8,164 nt of DNA from JBEKOF01 sp049513975 (GTDB lineage Bacteria; Verrucomicrobiota; Verrucomicrobiia; Limisphaerales; Palsa-1400). The stretch covers positions 1 through 8,164 of the forward strand of contig JBEKVM010000187.1 of the NCBI GenBank assembly GCA_049513975.1, in the 5' to 3' direction. Each line of letters begins with the position of its first letter. The first letter of the stretch is position 1. Below, piece by piece: positions 1-4,918 of the stretch. Both the position numbers and the translations under genes were made by a program. The notes under the pieces were generated by a model. The model saw only the letters and a list, made by a program, of their open reading frames with translations, was not told the DNA's origin and made no database searches.

Positions 1-96
1 CGCTGTATCCACTCCAGCCGCCGCCTCGACCCGTTCTGGAAAGAGCGCCTCAACAGCCGCGCTGCCAGCAATGATTGCCTAAAGCTGGCAGCCTAA
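1..96 (+). CDS. 3' end of an unidentified CDS (truncated by window edge)
   Basis: Frame 1 is open from the window edge to a TAA at 94-96 and encodes 31 residues ending in CLKLAA, with the segment LDPFWKERL further in. Most codons end in G or C, like the real genes here, which suggests genuine coding sequence. The fragment is too short to recognise a family, and no function is proposed. It lies on the same strand as the ThuA lipoprotein gene, 93 bp upstream of that gene's preferred start, so the two could be co-transcribed. It could also be a chance open frame of 32 codons. Confidence 0.4.
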   Translation, partial: RCIHSSRRLDPFWKERLNSRAASNDCLKLAA

Positions 97-173
97 CCGA
101 AGAATTCTGTCGTGCGCCCCCCACGTACCCACGTACAATCGCGCAAAAACGAGGTTGACTGCGGGCGTTTTTC

Positions 174-179
174 GAGGAG
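174..179 (+). promoter_or_regulatory. Ribosome binding site selecting the ThuA protein start
   Basis: GAGGAG lies 10 nt upstream of the ATG at 190 but only 1 nt upstream of the in-frame ATG at 181. This favours the start at 190. The frame can be opened as far back as a GTG at 112, but the extra 26 residues are polar and Arg-rich and would sit in front of an obvious signal peptide. A TACAAT hexamer at 134-139 could be a -10 element, but I see no convincing -35 partner. Confidence 0.55.
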
Positions 180-189
180 AATGGCCGGC

Positions 190-1146
190 ATGAATTTGCT
201 CCAAAGAAGTTTTGGCATTATCAGGTTTCTCACCATCGCGCTGGCCGGCCTGGGCGCCGCGCTCACCTGGACGGGTTGCGCTTCGCCGCAGCCGAAGCGC
301 GCCAAAAAAATTCTGGTTTTTACAAAATCGTCCAACTATGAGCACGACGCCATAAAACGGAAGGGGACCAACTTGAGTCTTGGGGAAGAGACGCTCCAGA
401 AGCTCGGCGAGACCAACAACCTGGAGTTCACCTTCACCAAGGATGGCCGGCTGATCACGGCGGAGAATATCGCCCAATATGACGCCTTTCTTTTTTATAC
501 GACGGGCGATTTGACCGAAAGCGGCACCGACCACCAACCGCCCATGACCCGCGAGGGCAAGGAGGCCTTTCTGGCGGCGATCCGGCAGGGAAAGGGATTT
601 GTGGGCGTGCATAGCGCCACGGACACGTTCCACTCGCCGGGCAACCGCGATGGCGGCGCGGCGCGATTTCAGAACGACGGCGCCAACGTGGATCCGTACA
701 TCGCCATGATCGGCGGCGAGTTCATCGTCCATGCCAGCCAGCAAAAAGCCCGGATGATTCCCGAAGACCCCAAGTTTCCGGGAATGCAGGCCCTCCCGGC
801 CGATTTTGGCCCGAACGAGGAATGGTACACCTTGAAAAACTTTGCCCCGGATTTGCATGTGCTCCTGGTGCAGGACACTTCATCCATGAGCAAGAAAACC
901 GGCGGGGACTATTGCTACGACCGGCCGAACTACCCGGCCACCTGGGCCCATCACTACGGCCAGGGGCGCGTCTTTTACACCAGCATGGGACATCGCGATG
1001 ATATCTGGAAAAGCCCGGTTTTTCAGCAGATTCTCCTCGGCGGAATCAACTGGGCGGTCGGCAATGTCAACGCCGATGTCACCCCCAACCTCAAACAGGC
1101 CGCCCCGGAAGCGGACCAGTTGCCCAAATACCGCAAGACGGATTAG
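190..1146 (+). CDS. ThuA domain lipoprotein
   Basis: A 318-residue protein with an N-terminal export signal: basic residues near 6-12, a hydrophobic stretch at about 13-27, and TWTGC ending at Cys30. This looks like a lipobox, although Trp at -3 is atypical. From about residue 39 to 290 it matches the ThuA / trehalose-utilisation family, which has a class I glutamine-amidotransferase-like fold: a first strand KKILVFTKSSNYEHDA (39-54), the core GKGFVGVHSATDTFHS (134-149), GGEF (175-178), EEWYTL (210-215) and the closing WAHHYGQGRVFYTSMGH (252-268). Family members in PVC bacteria are often predicted exported proteins next to sugar-degradation genes; nothing like that is visible here. The substrate is unknown, and the family name does not establish a role in trehalose metabolism. 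The TAG stop lies inside the left arm of an inverted repeat (1142-1149). The family call is firm and the function is open. Confidence 0.9.
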   Translation: MNLLQRSFGIIRFLTIALAGLGAALTWTGCASPQPKRAKKILVFTKSSNYEHDAIKRKGTNLSLGEETLQKLGETNNLEFTFTKDGRLITAENIAQYDAFLFYTTGDLTESGTDHQPPMTREGKEAFLAAIRQGKGFVGVHSATDTFHSPGNRDGGAARFQNDGANVDPYIAMIGGEFIVHASQQKARMIPEDPKFPGMQALPADFGPNEEWYTLKNFAPDLHVLLVQDTSSMSKKTGGDYCYDRPNYPATWAHHYGQGRVFYTSMGHRDDIWKSPVFQQILLGGINWAVGNVNADVTPNLKQAAPEADQLPKYRKTD

Positions 1147-1273
1147 AGCGGATTAGAAAATGATGTAGCCAAAACGAAGCTCCTCCCTCTCCTCCTCAGG
1201 AGGAGAGGGCAGGGGAGAGGAGGCCTTTCAGTCGGCTTCCGTGCGGCCGCAGTTTTTATGCAAATGCTCTAAT
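1142..1273. repeat. Intergenic segment bounded by 8-bp inverted repeats, possible MITE-like element
   Basis: ATTAGAGC at 1142-1149 and its exact reverse complement GCTCTAAT at 1266-1273 bound a 132-bp segment that fills the gap between two convergent genes. The arms contain the TAG stop codons of both genes (1144-1146 on plus, 1271-1269 on minus). GGATTAG is directly repeated at 1140-1146 and 1150-1156. The centre is a purine/pyrimidine-biased palindrome (separate entry). No coding potential was seen. It could be a small non-autonomous mobile element or simply a double-ended terminator region; the 8-bp arms alone are weak evidence. Confidence 0.35.
1185..1209. terminator. Perfect 11-bp hairpin between convergent genes, likely bidirectional terminator or dispersed palindrome
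   Basis: CCCTCTCCTCC (1185-1195) is followed by the loop TCA and then the exact reverse complement GGAGGAGAGGG (1199-1209). A further GGGGAGAGGAGG at 1212-1223 could compete for the left arm. The site lies where transcripts of the ThuA gene and of the khpB end of the operon converge. No clear run of T follows on either strand, so intrinsic termination is only plausible. Similar CCTCTCC...GGAGAGG palindromes occur as dispersed intergenic repeats in many GC-rich genomes, which is the main alternative. Confidence 0.45.
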
Positions 1274-1718
1274 GTTTGGGCCGCAGGAGGATGGCTTTCT
1301 TGTTGGTGCCTTCGACTTCAACGCTGGCGGCTTCGATGCCCGGGCTTTCCTTCAAGGCGCTGTAAATTATCCGGCGGTCAAACGCGCTCATCGGCTCCAA
1401 TTCCACCACGTCGCCCCAGCGGCGGACTTTCTCGGCGGCGGCCATGGCCTTTTGCACCAGGGTGTCGCGCGCCTTGGCCCGGTAGTCGCCCACATCCACC
1501 ATCACCTTGGGCACGGTCTGGTCCTGATGGAACAGCAGGCGGTTGGTCAGGTACTGCAAGTCGGAAAGGGTCTGGCCCTGCCGGCCAATCAAGCGGCCGG
1601 AATCGTCGGTTTTGACATCGAGAAAGATGCCGTCGTCCAGATGATGCTCCTCGACGGTGGCCTCGAAACCGAGGTGTTTGAGGAGTTGCGAGAGGGTTTC
1701 TTTGGGTTGGGCGGCCAT
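1269..1718 (-). CDS. khpB: KH/R3H RNA-binding protein, KhpB/Jag family
   Basis: A 149-residue protein with a KH domain at about 25-92, whose GxxG loop is GRQG (45-48) within SGRLIGRQGQTLSDLQYL, followed by an R3H domain at about 95-149 (ELEPMSAFDRRIIYSALKE). This KH-R3H pair defines KhpB/Jag/EloR (SpoIIIJ-associated protein), a single-stranded RNA binder linked in Firmicutes to cell elongation and small-RNA biology. It lies 73 bp downstream of yidC on the same strand, the usual place for jag. The N-terminal Jag_N domain of longer homologues is absent. The R3H signature Arg-x3-His appears as R115-R-I-I-Y119, with Tyr replacing the His. The start is the ATG at 1718; no strong Shine-Dalgarno precedes it, but the reading begins just before conserved sequence. 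The TAG stop lies in an inverted-repeat arm. Confidence 0.9.
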   Translation of the reverse strand: MAAQPKETLSQLLKHLGFEATVEEHHLDDGIFLDVKTDDSGRLIGRQGQTLSDLQYLTNRLLFHQDQTVPKVMVDVGDYRAKARDTLVQKAMAAAEKVRRWGDVVELEPMSAFDRRIIYSALKESPGIEAASVEVEGTNKKAILLRPKH

Positions 1719-1791
1719 AGGTCGTGCAATGCGTTCAAATCGTTCAATGAGTCGGCAACGGGCAGAGTATAGTTTACCGGCCCCGGTTTGG

Positions 1792-3825
1792 CTATTTCTT
1801 TTTCTGGGGCGCCGGGGCCACGCGTTTGGCCGGGCTGGCGGCGGGATCGGGGCCCATTTTCGTGATCTTGGTTTGGGCTATGGTCAGCAGGTTTGACACC
1901 GTGTAATAGAGGTTCAAACCCGAGGACATGCCATAGAATATGCCGACGAAGAGCAGCGGCATCCAGCGCATGATTTTTTGCTGGCCCGGATCCATGCCGG
2001 GCGAGGGCGGCGTCAAATGCGACTGCCAGAGCTGGCTGGCCCCCATCAGCAGCGGCAGCGGGTTGATCGGAAAGTTGTGGAAGGCGTGGATGATGTAAAT
2101 AGTGTCCGGCCGGGTCAGATCGGGCGCCCAGAGAAAAGGCACGCCCCGCAGTTCAATGGCGTTGCGCAGCATGGAATAAAAACCGAAGAACACCGGGATG
2201 GTAATGAGCACCGGCAGGCAACTGCCCAGCGGATTGATCTTGTGCTCCTTCATCAGTTCGGTCGTCTTCTGGTGCTTCTTCAGCGGATCCTCCTTGTACT
2301 TTTCCGCGATGGCCTTGAGTTGCGGCGCGATCGCCTGCTGCCTCTTTTGCGAGCGCGTGCTCGCCGCCGTCAAGGGCCAGAAAACCAATTTGATAATCAC
2401 CGTGATGGCGATGATGGCCAGACCGTAATTGAACCCGATTGCATGCAGGCCGTTCATGGAAAGCAGCAGCATCTTCGAGCAGAATCCAAAACCCAAAAAG
2501 CCGGTGAATCCCATCACCAGATCCAGGTTGTTTCCCATGGCGCCGCCAATTCTGGCCAGGCCGTTGTATTCCTTGGGTCCCGCGTAAAAGGTGAACGATT
2601 GTTCCGCCGACTGGTGCGGGTCCAGATGGGTCGCGGGATAAACCAAGGCGGTTTGGTAGCCCTCGTAATTGTTGGTCAGGGTGAGGCGCTGCCCGGCGGC
2701 CACGCCGTCCGTGTCAGGGGGCGGCAGGCTCAGGTTGCGAATCACAATGCCGGGAGCAGGCTGCGCGGGCATGGCCGCCAAGGCGAAGTATTGGCTGTGC
2801 ATGGCCGCCCAGACGACGTTGCTGGCCCCTTCCTGAAATTCGGCGCGCGGCGTTCCCGGAATGCAGCCCAGCGTCCGGTTGGCGAACCAGCCGGCTCCGA
2901 TATCGGCGGATTTGGCGCCATTGTACCAGATGGCTCCCAGCGTCGTCACATCATCCAGCGGCCCGATGGCCGTGGCCGTGCCCACCACCACTTCGCGCCG
3001 GGGGATTGCCAGGCTGGCGGAGGAACTGTTTTCCAGGCGGATTTTCGCCGTGAAAAGATAATTGGTGCCCCGGTCCCCGATGTCAAATTCCTTGACCACG
3101 CGCAAGCCGTTGCCCAGCGTTTTCTCGGCGCGAACGATGGTGTTGGAGGGCTGGGTGAGCGTGAAATTATCGTCGCCCAGGGCTTCGCCCAGCACAGCCA
3201 GAATGGGAGCCGGCACCTTGGAATTCAAGGTGGCAAAACTCTGTTCGTCCACCTCCCGCCGCGCGCTGTGGACCACCGCCGGATAATTCGGATTCCGCAC
3301 CGCGATTTCCTTCAACCCGCCGCCGCGCGAGGTGAAGTGAAAGATCAAATCCTGATTGGATACGGCCAGCGTCACCTCGGGCGGCAAAGGATTGGGGACG
3401 GCGGCGGGCGGCGGGTTTGTGGCCGCGCCCGGAGTTGGAGCCGGGACATTGGTTCCAGCGCCCGGCGCCACCGCCGGTGTGCCCGGCTGATTGGCGACGG
3501 CGGACGGCGTGAGGACCACCAGCGTGACGCCGGCTCTGGCCTCGCCGTATTTATTGGGGTCGGCCGGCGTGAACGTCGCGGCCAACAGATTGGTGCCGAC
3601 CGGCAGAACCGCGCCGATGGGAGGGTTGTAGGAGAACGAACCGGGCACGTCCGCCGTGGCGTCAAGCTGCGCTCCGCTCAGGGCGGTGCCAGAAACCACG
3701 GCGGCCGGATTGGCCCAGGTGATGCCCGGCACCTGGCGCGGCGGAAATAATTGATTGATCAGCCCCGAGAGCATGAACAACACGACCACCGCGACGACTA
3801 AAATGAGAAGTGATTTACGGTCCAT
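1792..3825 (-). CDS. yidC: Membrane protein insertase YidC with an Ig-like insertion
   Basis: A 677-residue inner-membrane insertase (Oxa1/YidC/Alb3) that integrates membrane proteins alone or with SecYEG. Order: TM1 (5-23); an Ig-like module (34-106); a Pro/Ala linker (107-150); the periplasmic beta-rich domain (about 151-430); then the conserved membrane core (about 436-660). The core includes the TM2 segment GLAIIAITVIIKLVFWPLT, the cytoplasmic coiled coil (500-530), INPLGSCLPVLITIPVFFGFY (540-560), QQKIMRWMPLLF and GLNLYYTVSNLL. The tail is basic (PAKRVAPAPQKKK), as is common for ribosome contact. Lys479 replaces the groove Arg of E. coli YidC (R366), a conservative change. It is longer than E. 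coli YidC (548 aa), and the module plus linker account for most of the excess. The ATG overlaps the yidD stop by 11 bp. The nearest AGGAGG (3851-3846) is 20 nt upstream, too far for normal use, so initiation probably depends on coupling to yidD. An in-frame TAA upstream excludes an earlier start. Confidence 0.97.
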   Translation of the reverse strand: MDRKSLLILVVAVVVLFMLSGLINQLFPPRQVPGITWANPAAVVSGTALSGAQLDATADVPGSFSYNPPIGAVLPVGTNLLAATFTPADPNKYGEARAGVTLVVLTPSAVANQPGTPAVAPGAGTNVPAPTPGAATNPPPAAVPNPLPPEVTLAVSNQDLIFHFTSRGGGLKEIAVRNPNYPAVVHSARREVDEQSFATLNSKVPAPILAVLGEALGDDNFTLTQPSNTIVRAEKTLGNGLRVVKEFDIGDRGTNYLFTAKIRLENSSSASLAIPRREVVVGTATAIGPLDDVTTLGAIWYNGAKSADIGAGWFANRTLGCIPGTPRAEFQEGASNVVWAAMHSQYFALAAMPAQPAPGIVIRNLSLPPPDTDGVAAGQRLTLTNNYEGYQTALVYPATHLDPHQSAEQSFTFYAGPKEYNGLARIGGAMGNNLDLVMGFTGFLGFGFCSKMLLLSMNGLHAIGFNYGLAIIAITVIIKLVFWPLTAASTRSQKRQQAIAPQLKAIAEKYKEDPLKKHQKTTELMKEHKINPLGSCLPVLITIPVFFGFYSMLRNAIELRGVPFLWAPDLTRPDTIYIIHAFHNFPINPLPLLMGASQLWQSHLTPPSPGMDPGQQKIMRWMPLLFVGIFYGMSSGLNLYYTVSNLLTIAQTKITKMGPDPAASPAKRVAPAPQKKK
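3508..3726 (-). other. Ig-like module inserted in YidC (residues 34-106)
   Basis: The stretch begins GITWANPAAVVSGTALSGAQ, continues with LDATADVPGSFSYNPPIGAV and ends with FTPADPNKYGEARAGVTLVV. It closely follows the pattern ITW-x-xPA-x(3)-GTALS-x-x-QL-x-AT-x-x-VPG-x-F-x-Y-x-P-x-x-G-x-VL-x-x-G-x-x-x-L-x-x-x-FTP-x-D-x-x-x-Y. That pattern is familiar from repeated Ig-like (MBG-type) modules of bacterial surface and adhesin proteins. Here it occurs once, just after the first transmembrane helix and before a Pro/Ala linker, so it should face the periplasm. Recognition is from memory of the motif, not from a search. Confidence 0.75.
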
Positions 3826-4225
3826 GCCCGGGGTGTTTTAATTTTCCTCCTAATCCTAATCTTAATCGCAATCTTAATCCTAATCCTCTTAATCCTAATC
3901 TTAATCTTAATCCTCTTAGTCCTAATCCTGATCCGGTAGGGCGGAGATTAAGATTAGGATTAAGATTAGGATTAAGATTAAGATTGGGCGCCGGCACCGG
4001 ATCATCCCCCGTCGCGCCCCACGGATGGCACCGGCAAAGCCGCCGTGCCGCCAACACCCCGCCCGCCAGCACGCCGTGCCGCCGGACCGCCTCGCTCGCG
4101 TAGTGGGAGCAGGAGGGCGTGTAACGGCACTGCGCCGCCGGGCCAAAAAAAACCGCCAAAGCGGGTGAAATGACCGCCTGATAACCGCGAATCAGCAAAA
4201 TCAAAATTCGTTGTCCGATGTTCAT
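3815..4225 (-). CDS. yidD: YidD, membrane protein insertion efficiency factor, with repeat-encoded C-terminal extension
   Basis: A 136-residue frame whose first 78 residues are a complete YidD: an amphipathic N-terminus MNIGQRILILLIRGYQAVIS, the hallmark CRYTPSCSHYASEA (33-46), four cysteines (33, 39, 64, 66) and the end RRLCRCHPWGATGDDPVP, where the family normally stops (about 70-85 aa). YidD is a small inner-membrane-associated protein that aids YidC-dependent insertion. Residues 79-136 are extra low-complexity sequence made only from the hexamer array at 3848-3985: NL/NP dipeptides, then GL/RL dipeptides. The ATG overlaps the rnpA TGA as ATGA (4225-4222), and the stop at 3817-3815 lies inside yidC, so all three genes look translationally coupled. 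A longer frame upstream is only the rnpA coding region in another phase. Whether the tail is kept as protein is unknown. Confidence 0.9.
   Translation of the reverse strand: MNIGQRILILLIRGYQAVISPALAVFFGPAAQCRYTPSCSHYASEAVRRHGVLAGGVLAARRLCRCHPWGATGDDPVPAPNLNLNPNLNPNLNLRPTGSGLGLRGLRLRLGLRGLGLRLRLRLGLGGKLKHPGHGP
3848..3985. repeat. Inverted array of TTAATC/CTAATC hexamers inside the yidD 3' end
   Basis: Positions 3848-3928 on the plus strand are built from TAATCC, TAATCT and related hexamers. After a non-repetitive core at about 3929-3944, positions 3945-3985 carry the complementary pattern GATTAAGATTAGGATTAAG. The two halves form a large imperfect palindrome in which 3887-3906 is an exact 20-bp reverse complement of 3958-3977. 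Alternative pairings exist (3897-3914 with 3968-3985). Because the unit is 6 bp, its gain or loss adds or removes two codons and keeps the yidD frame. The chosen frame also avoids the TAA present in another phase of each arm. The array looks AT-rich against its GC-rich surroundings. Confidence 0.9.
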
Positions 4226-4593
4226 TGCCCTCCGATCCCGGCCTGCCGCAGGACGCGCAAAAAATCCCGTTCCACCTCCGCCAGCTTCTTGCCCGCGATG
4301 GACGGCCGCGCCACCAGCACCAAATCCACCGGCCCGGCCAGTTCGTGCTGGTGCAGGCGGAAGCTCTCGCGCATCAGTCGCCGCGCCCGGTTGCGCGCCA
4401 CCGCGTTGCCCACCGTCTTGCCCGTCACCACTCCGAGCCGCGCCGCCGGGAGGCCGGGGCGCGGCAGGACATTGGCGATCAGGCAGCCGCAAATCAGGCG
4501 CCGGCCTTGCGCGCGCGCGCGGGCGAATTCGCCTTGCTGCTTCAAGCGGCGGGAACGCGGGAAGCCCAAGGAGGCGGGAGAGTCGCCGGGCAT
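4222..4593 (-). CDS. rnpA: Ribonuclease P protein component
   Basis: A 123-residue basic protein that binds the RNase P RNA and helps it cleave 5' leaders from pre-tRNAs in the cytoplasm. The family hallmark RNR motif is clear: VGNAVARNRARRLMRESFR (61-79). The N-terminal SRRLKQQGEFARARAQGRR (14-32) matches the conserved RLxxxxEF region, and VDLVLVARPSIAGKKLAEVE (89-108) is the usual D-x-V-x-x-x-RP strand. Length is typical (about 110-130). The ATG at 4593 lies 6 nt after the rpmH stop, and the TGA stop overlaps the yidD ATG. The gene order rpmH-rnpA-yidD-yidC is a strong independent confirmation. Confidence 0.97.
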   Translation of the reverse strand: MPGDSPASLGFPRSRRLKQQGEFARARAQGRRLICGCLIANVLPRPGLPAARLGVVTGKTVGNAVARNRARRLMRESFRLHQHELAGPVDLVLVARPSIAGKKLAEVERDFLRVLRQAGIGGQ

Positions 4594-4599
4594 GGCGTG

Positions 4600-4737
4600 T
4601 TAAACGGGGGTGAGGCGTTTCCGGCCGACCCGGCGGCGATTGGCTAATATGGCGCGCCCGCTTTTCTTGGAGTTGCGATTCAAAAAGCCGTGCTGGCGTT
4701 TGCGCCGGATTTTCGACGGTTGATACTGGCGTTTCAT
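4600..4737 (-). CDS. rpmH: Large ribosomal subunit protein bL34
   Basis: A 45-residue, strongly basic protein: MKRQYQPSKIRRKRQHGFLN at the start and ANRRRVGRKRLTPV at the end, matching the bL34 pattern MKRTxQPSxxRxxRxHGFxxR...GRxxLxxRRxxGRxxL. It is a component of the 50S subunit. It is the first gene of the operon, with rnpA starting 6 nt after its stop. No clear Shine-Dalgarno precedes the ATG at 4737, but the MKR start is the canonical one. The open frame continues upstream, but that sequence is the antisense of the ATPase gene and the divergent intergenic region. A short 5' leader of about 70 nt with a hairpin is predicted. Confidence 0.97.
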   Translation of the reverse strand: MKRQYQPSKIRRKRQHGFLNRNSKKSGRAILANRRRVGRKRLTPV

Positions 4738-4755
4738 GTTTTCGTATAAAGTAAA

Positions 4756-4775
4756 TTGCCCCGCGTCGGGGACAA
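4756..4775 (-). promoter_or_regulatory. Hairpin in the rpmH 5' leader
   Basis: On the minus strand this reads TTGTCCCCGACGCGGGGCAA: stem CCCCG/CGGGG with loop ACG, extended by TTG/CAA around one bulged T. It lies 18 nt before the rpmH ATG, within the transcript expected from the promoter at 4841-4814. It could affect translation or be a protein-binding leader, but a stem this short in GC-rich DNA can arise by chance. Confidence 0.3.
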
Positions 4776-4813
4776 CTGCCCGCCCACGGTGAACCCGCGC
4801 TTCCGAGCCAGAG

Positions 4814-4841
4814 AACATACCGCCCTCCCGCCCGGAGTCAA
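4814..4841 (-). promoter_or_regulatory. Probable sigma70-type promoter of the rpmH operon
   Basis: Reading the minus strand, TTGACT (4841-4836) is followed after 16 bp by TATGTT (4819-4814). Each differs from the consensus TTGACA / TATAAT at one or two positions. The spacing and the location about 75 nt upstream of rpmH fit the promoter of the five-gene cluster. No DnaA boxes or other recognisable operators were seen in 4738-4918. The other TTGACA, at 4874-4879 on the plus strand, has no matching -10. Confidence 0.5.
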
Positions 4842-4918
4842 CCACGCAAATCAAGGTATTTTTACCGTGACCTTTGACAGGATGTTGTGGTTTATTCGCC
4901 GCCGGCAATTGTGAAGGA

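Noticed and set aside
1978..3750. 590-codon open frame on the plus strand
   Set aside because: Antisense to yidC; Arg/Gly/His-rich, no family resemblance. It is a shadow of the GC-rich coding strand.
3848..3985. CRISPR array or true telomere
   Set aside because: Units are 6 bp with no spacers, the array is short and inverted, and it sits inside an operon, so neither a CRISPR nor a chromosome end is supported.
4226..4492. Longer version of yidD starting at 4492
   Set aside because: The added 89 residues are rnpA read in another phase; the ATG at 4225 begins exactly at the conserved YidD N-terminus and overlaps the rnpA stop as ATGA.
4874..4918. Upstream TTG start adding 15 residues to the ATPase
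   Set aside because: The extra residues (TGCCGLFAAGNCEG) are not conserved-looking, and the ATG at 4919 gives an MgtA-like N-terminus of ordinary length.
4738..4918. Replication origin next to rpmH
   Set aside because: No DnaA-box-like TTATCCACA clusters, no AT-rich unwinding region and no dnaA gene; proximity to rpmH alone is not enough.
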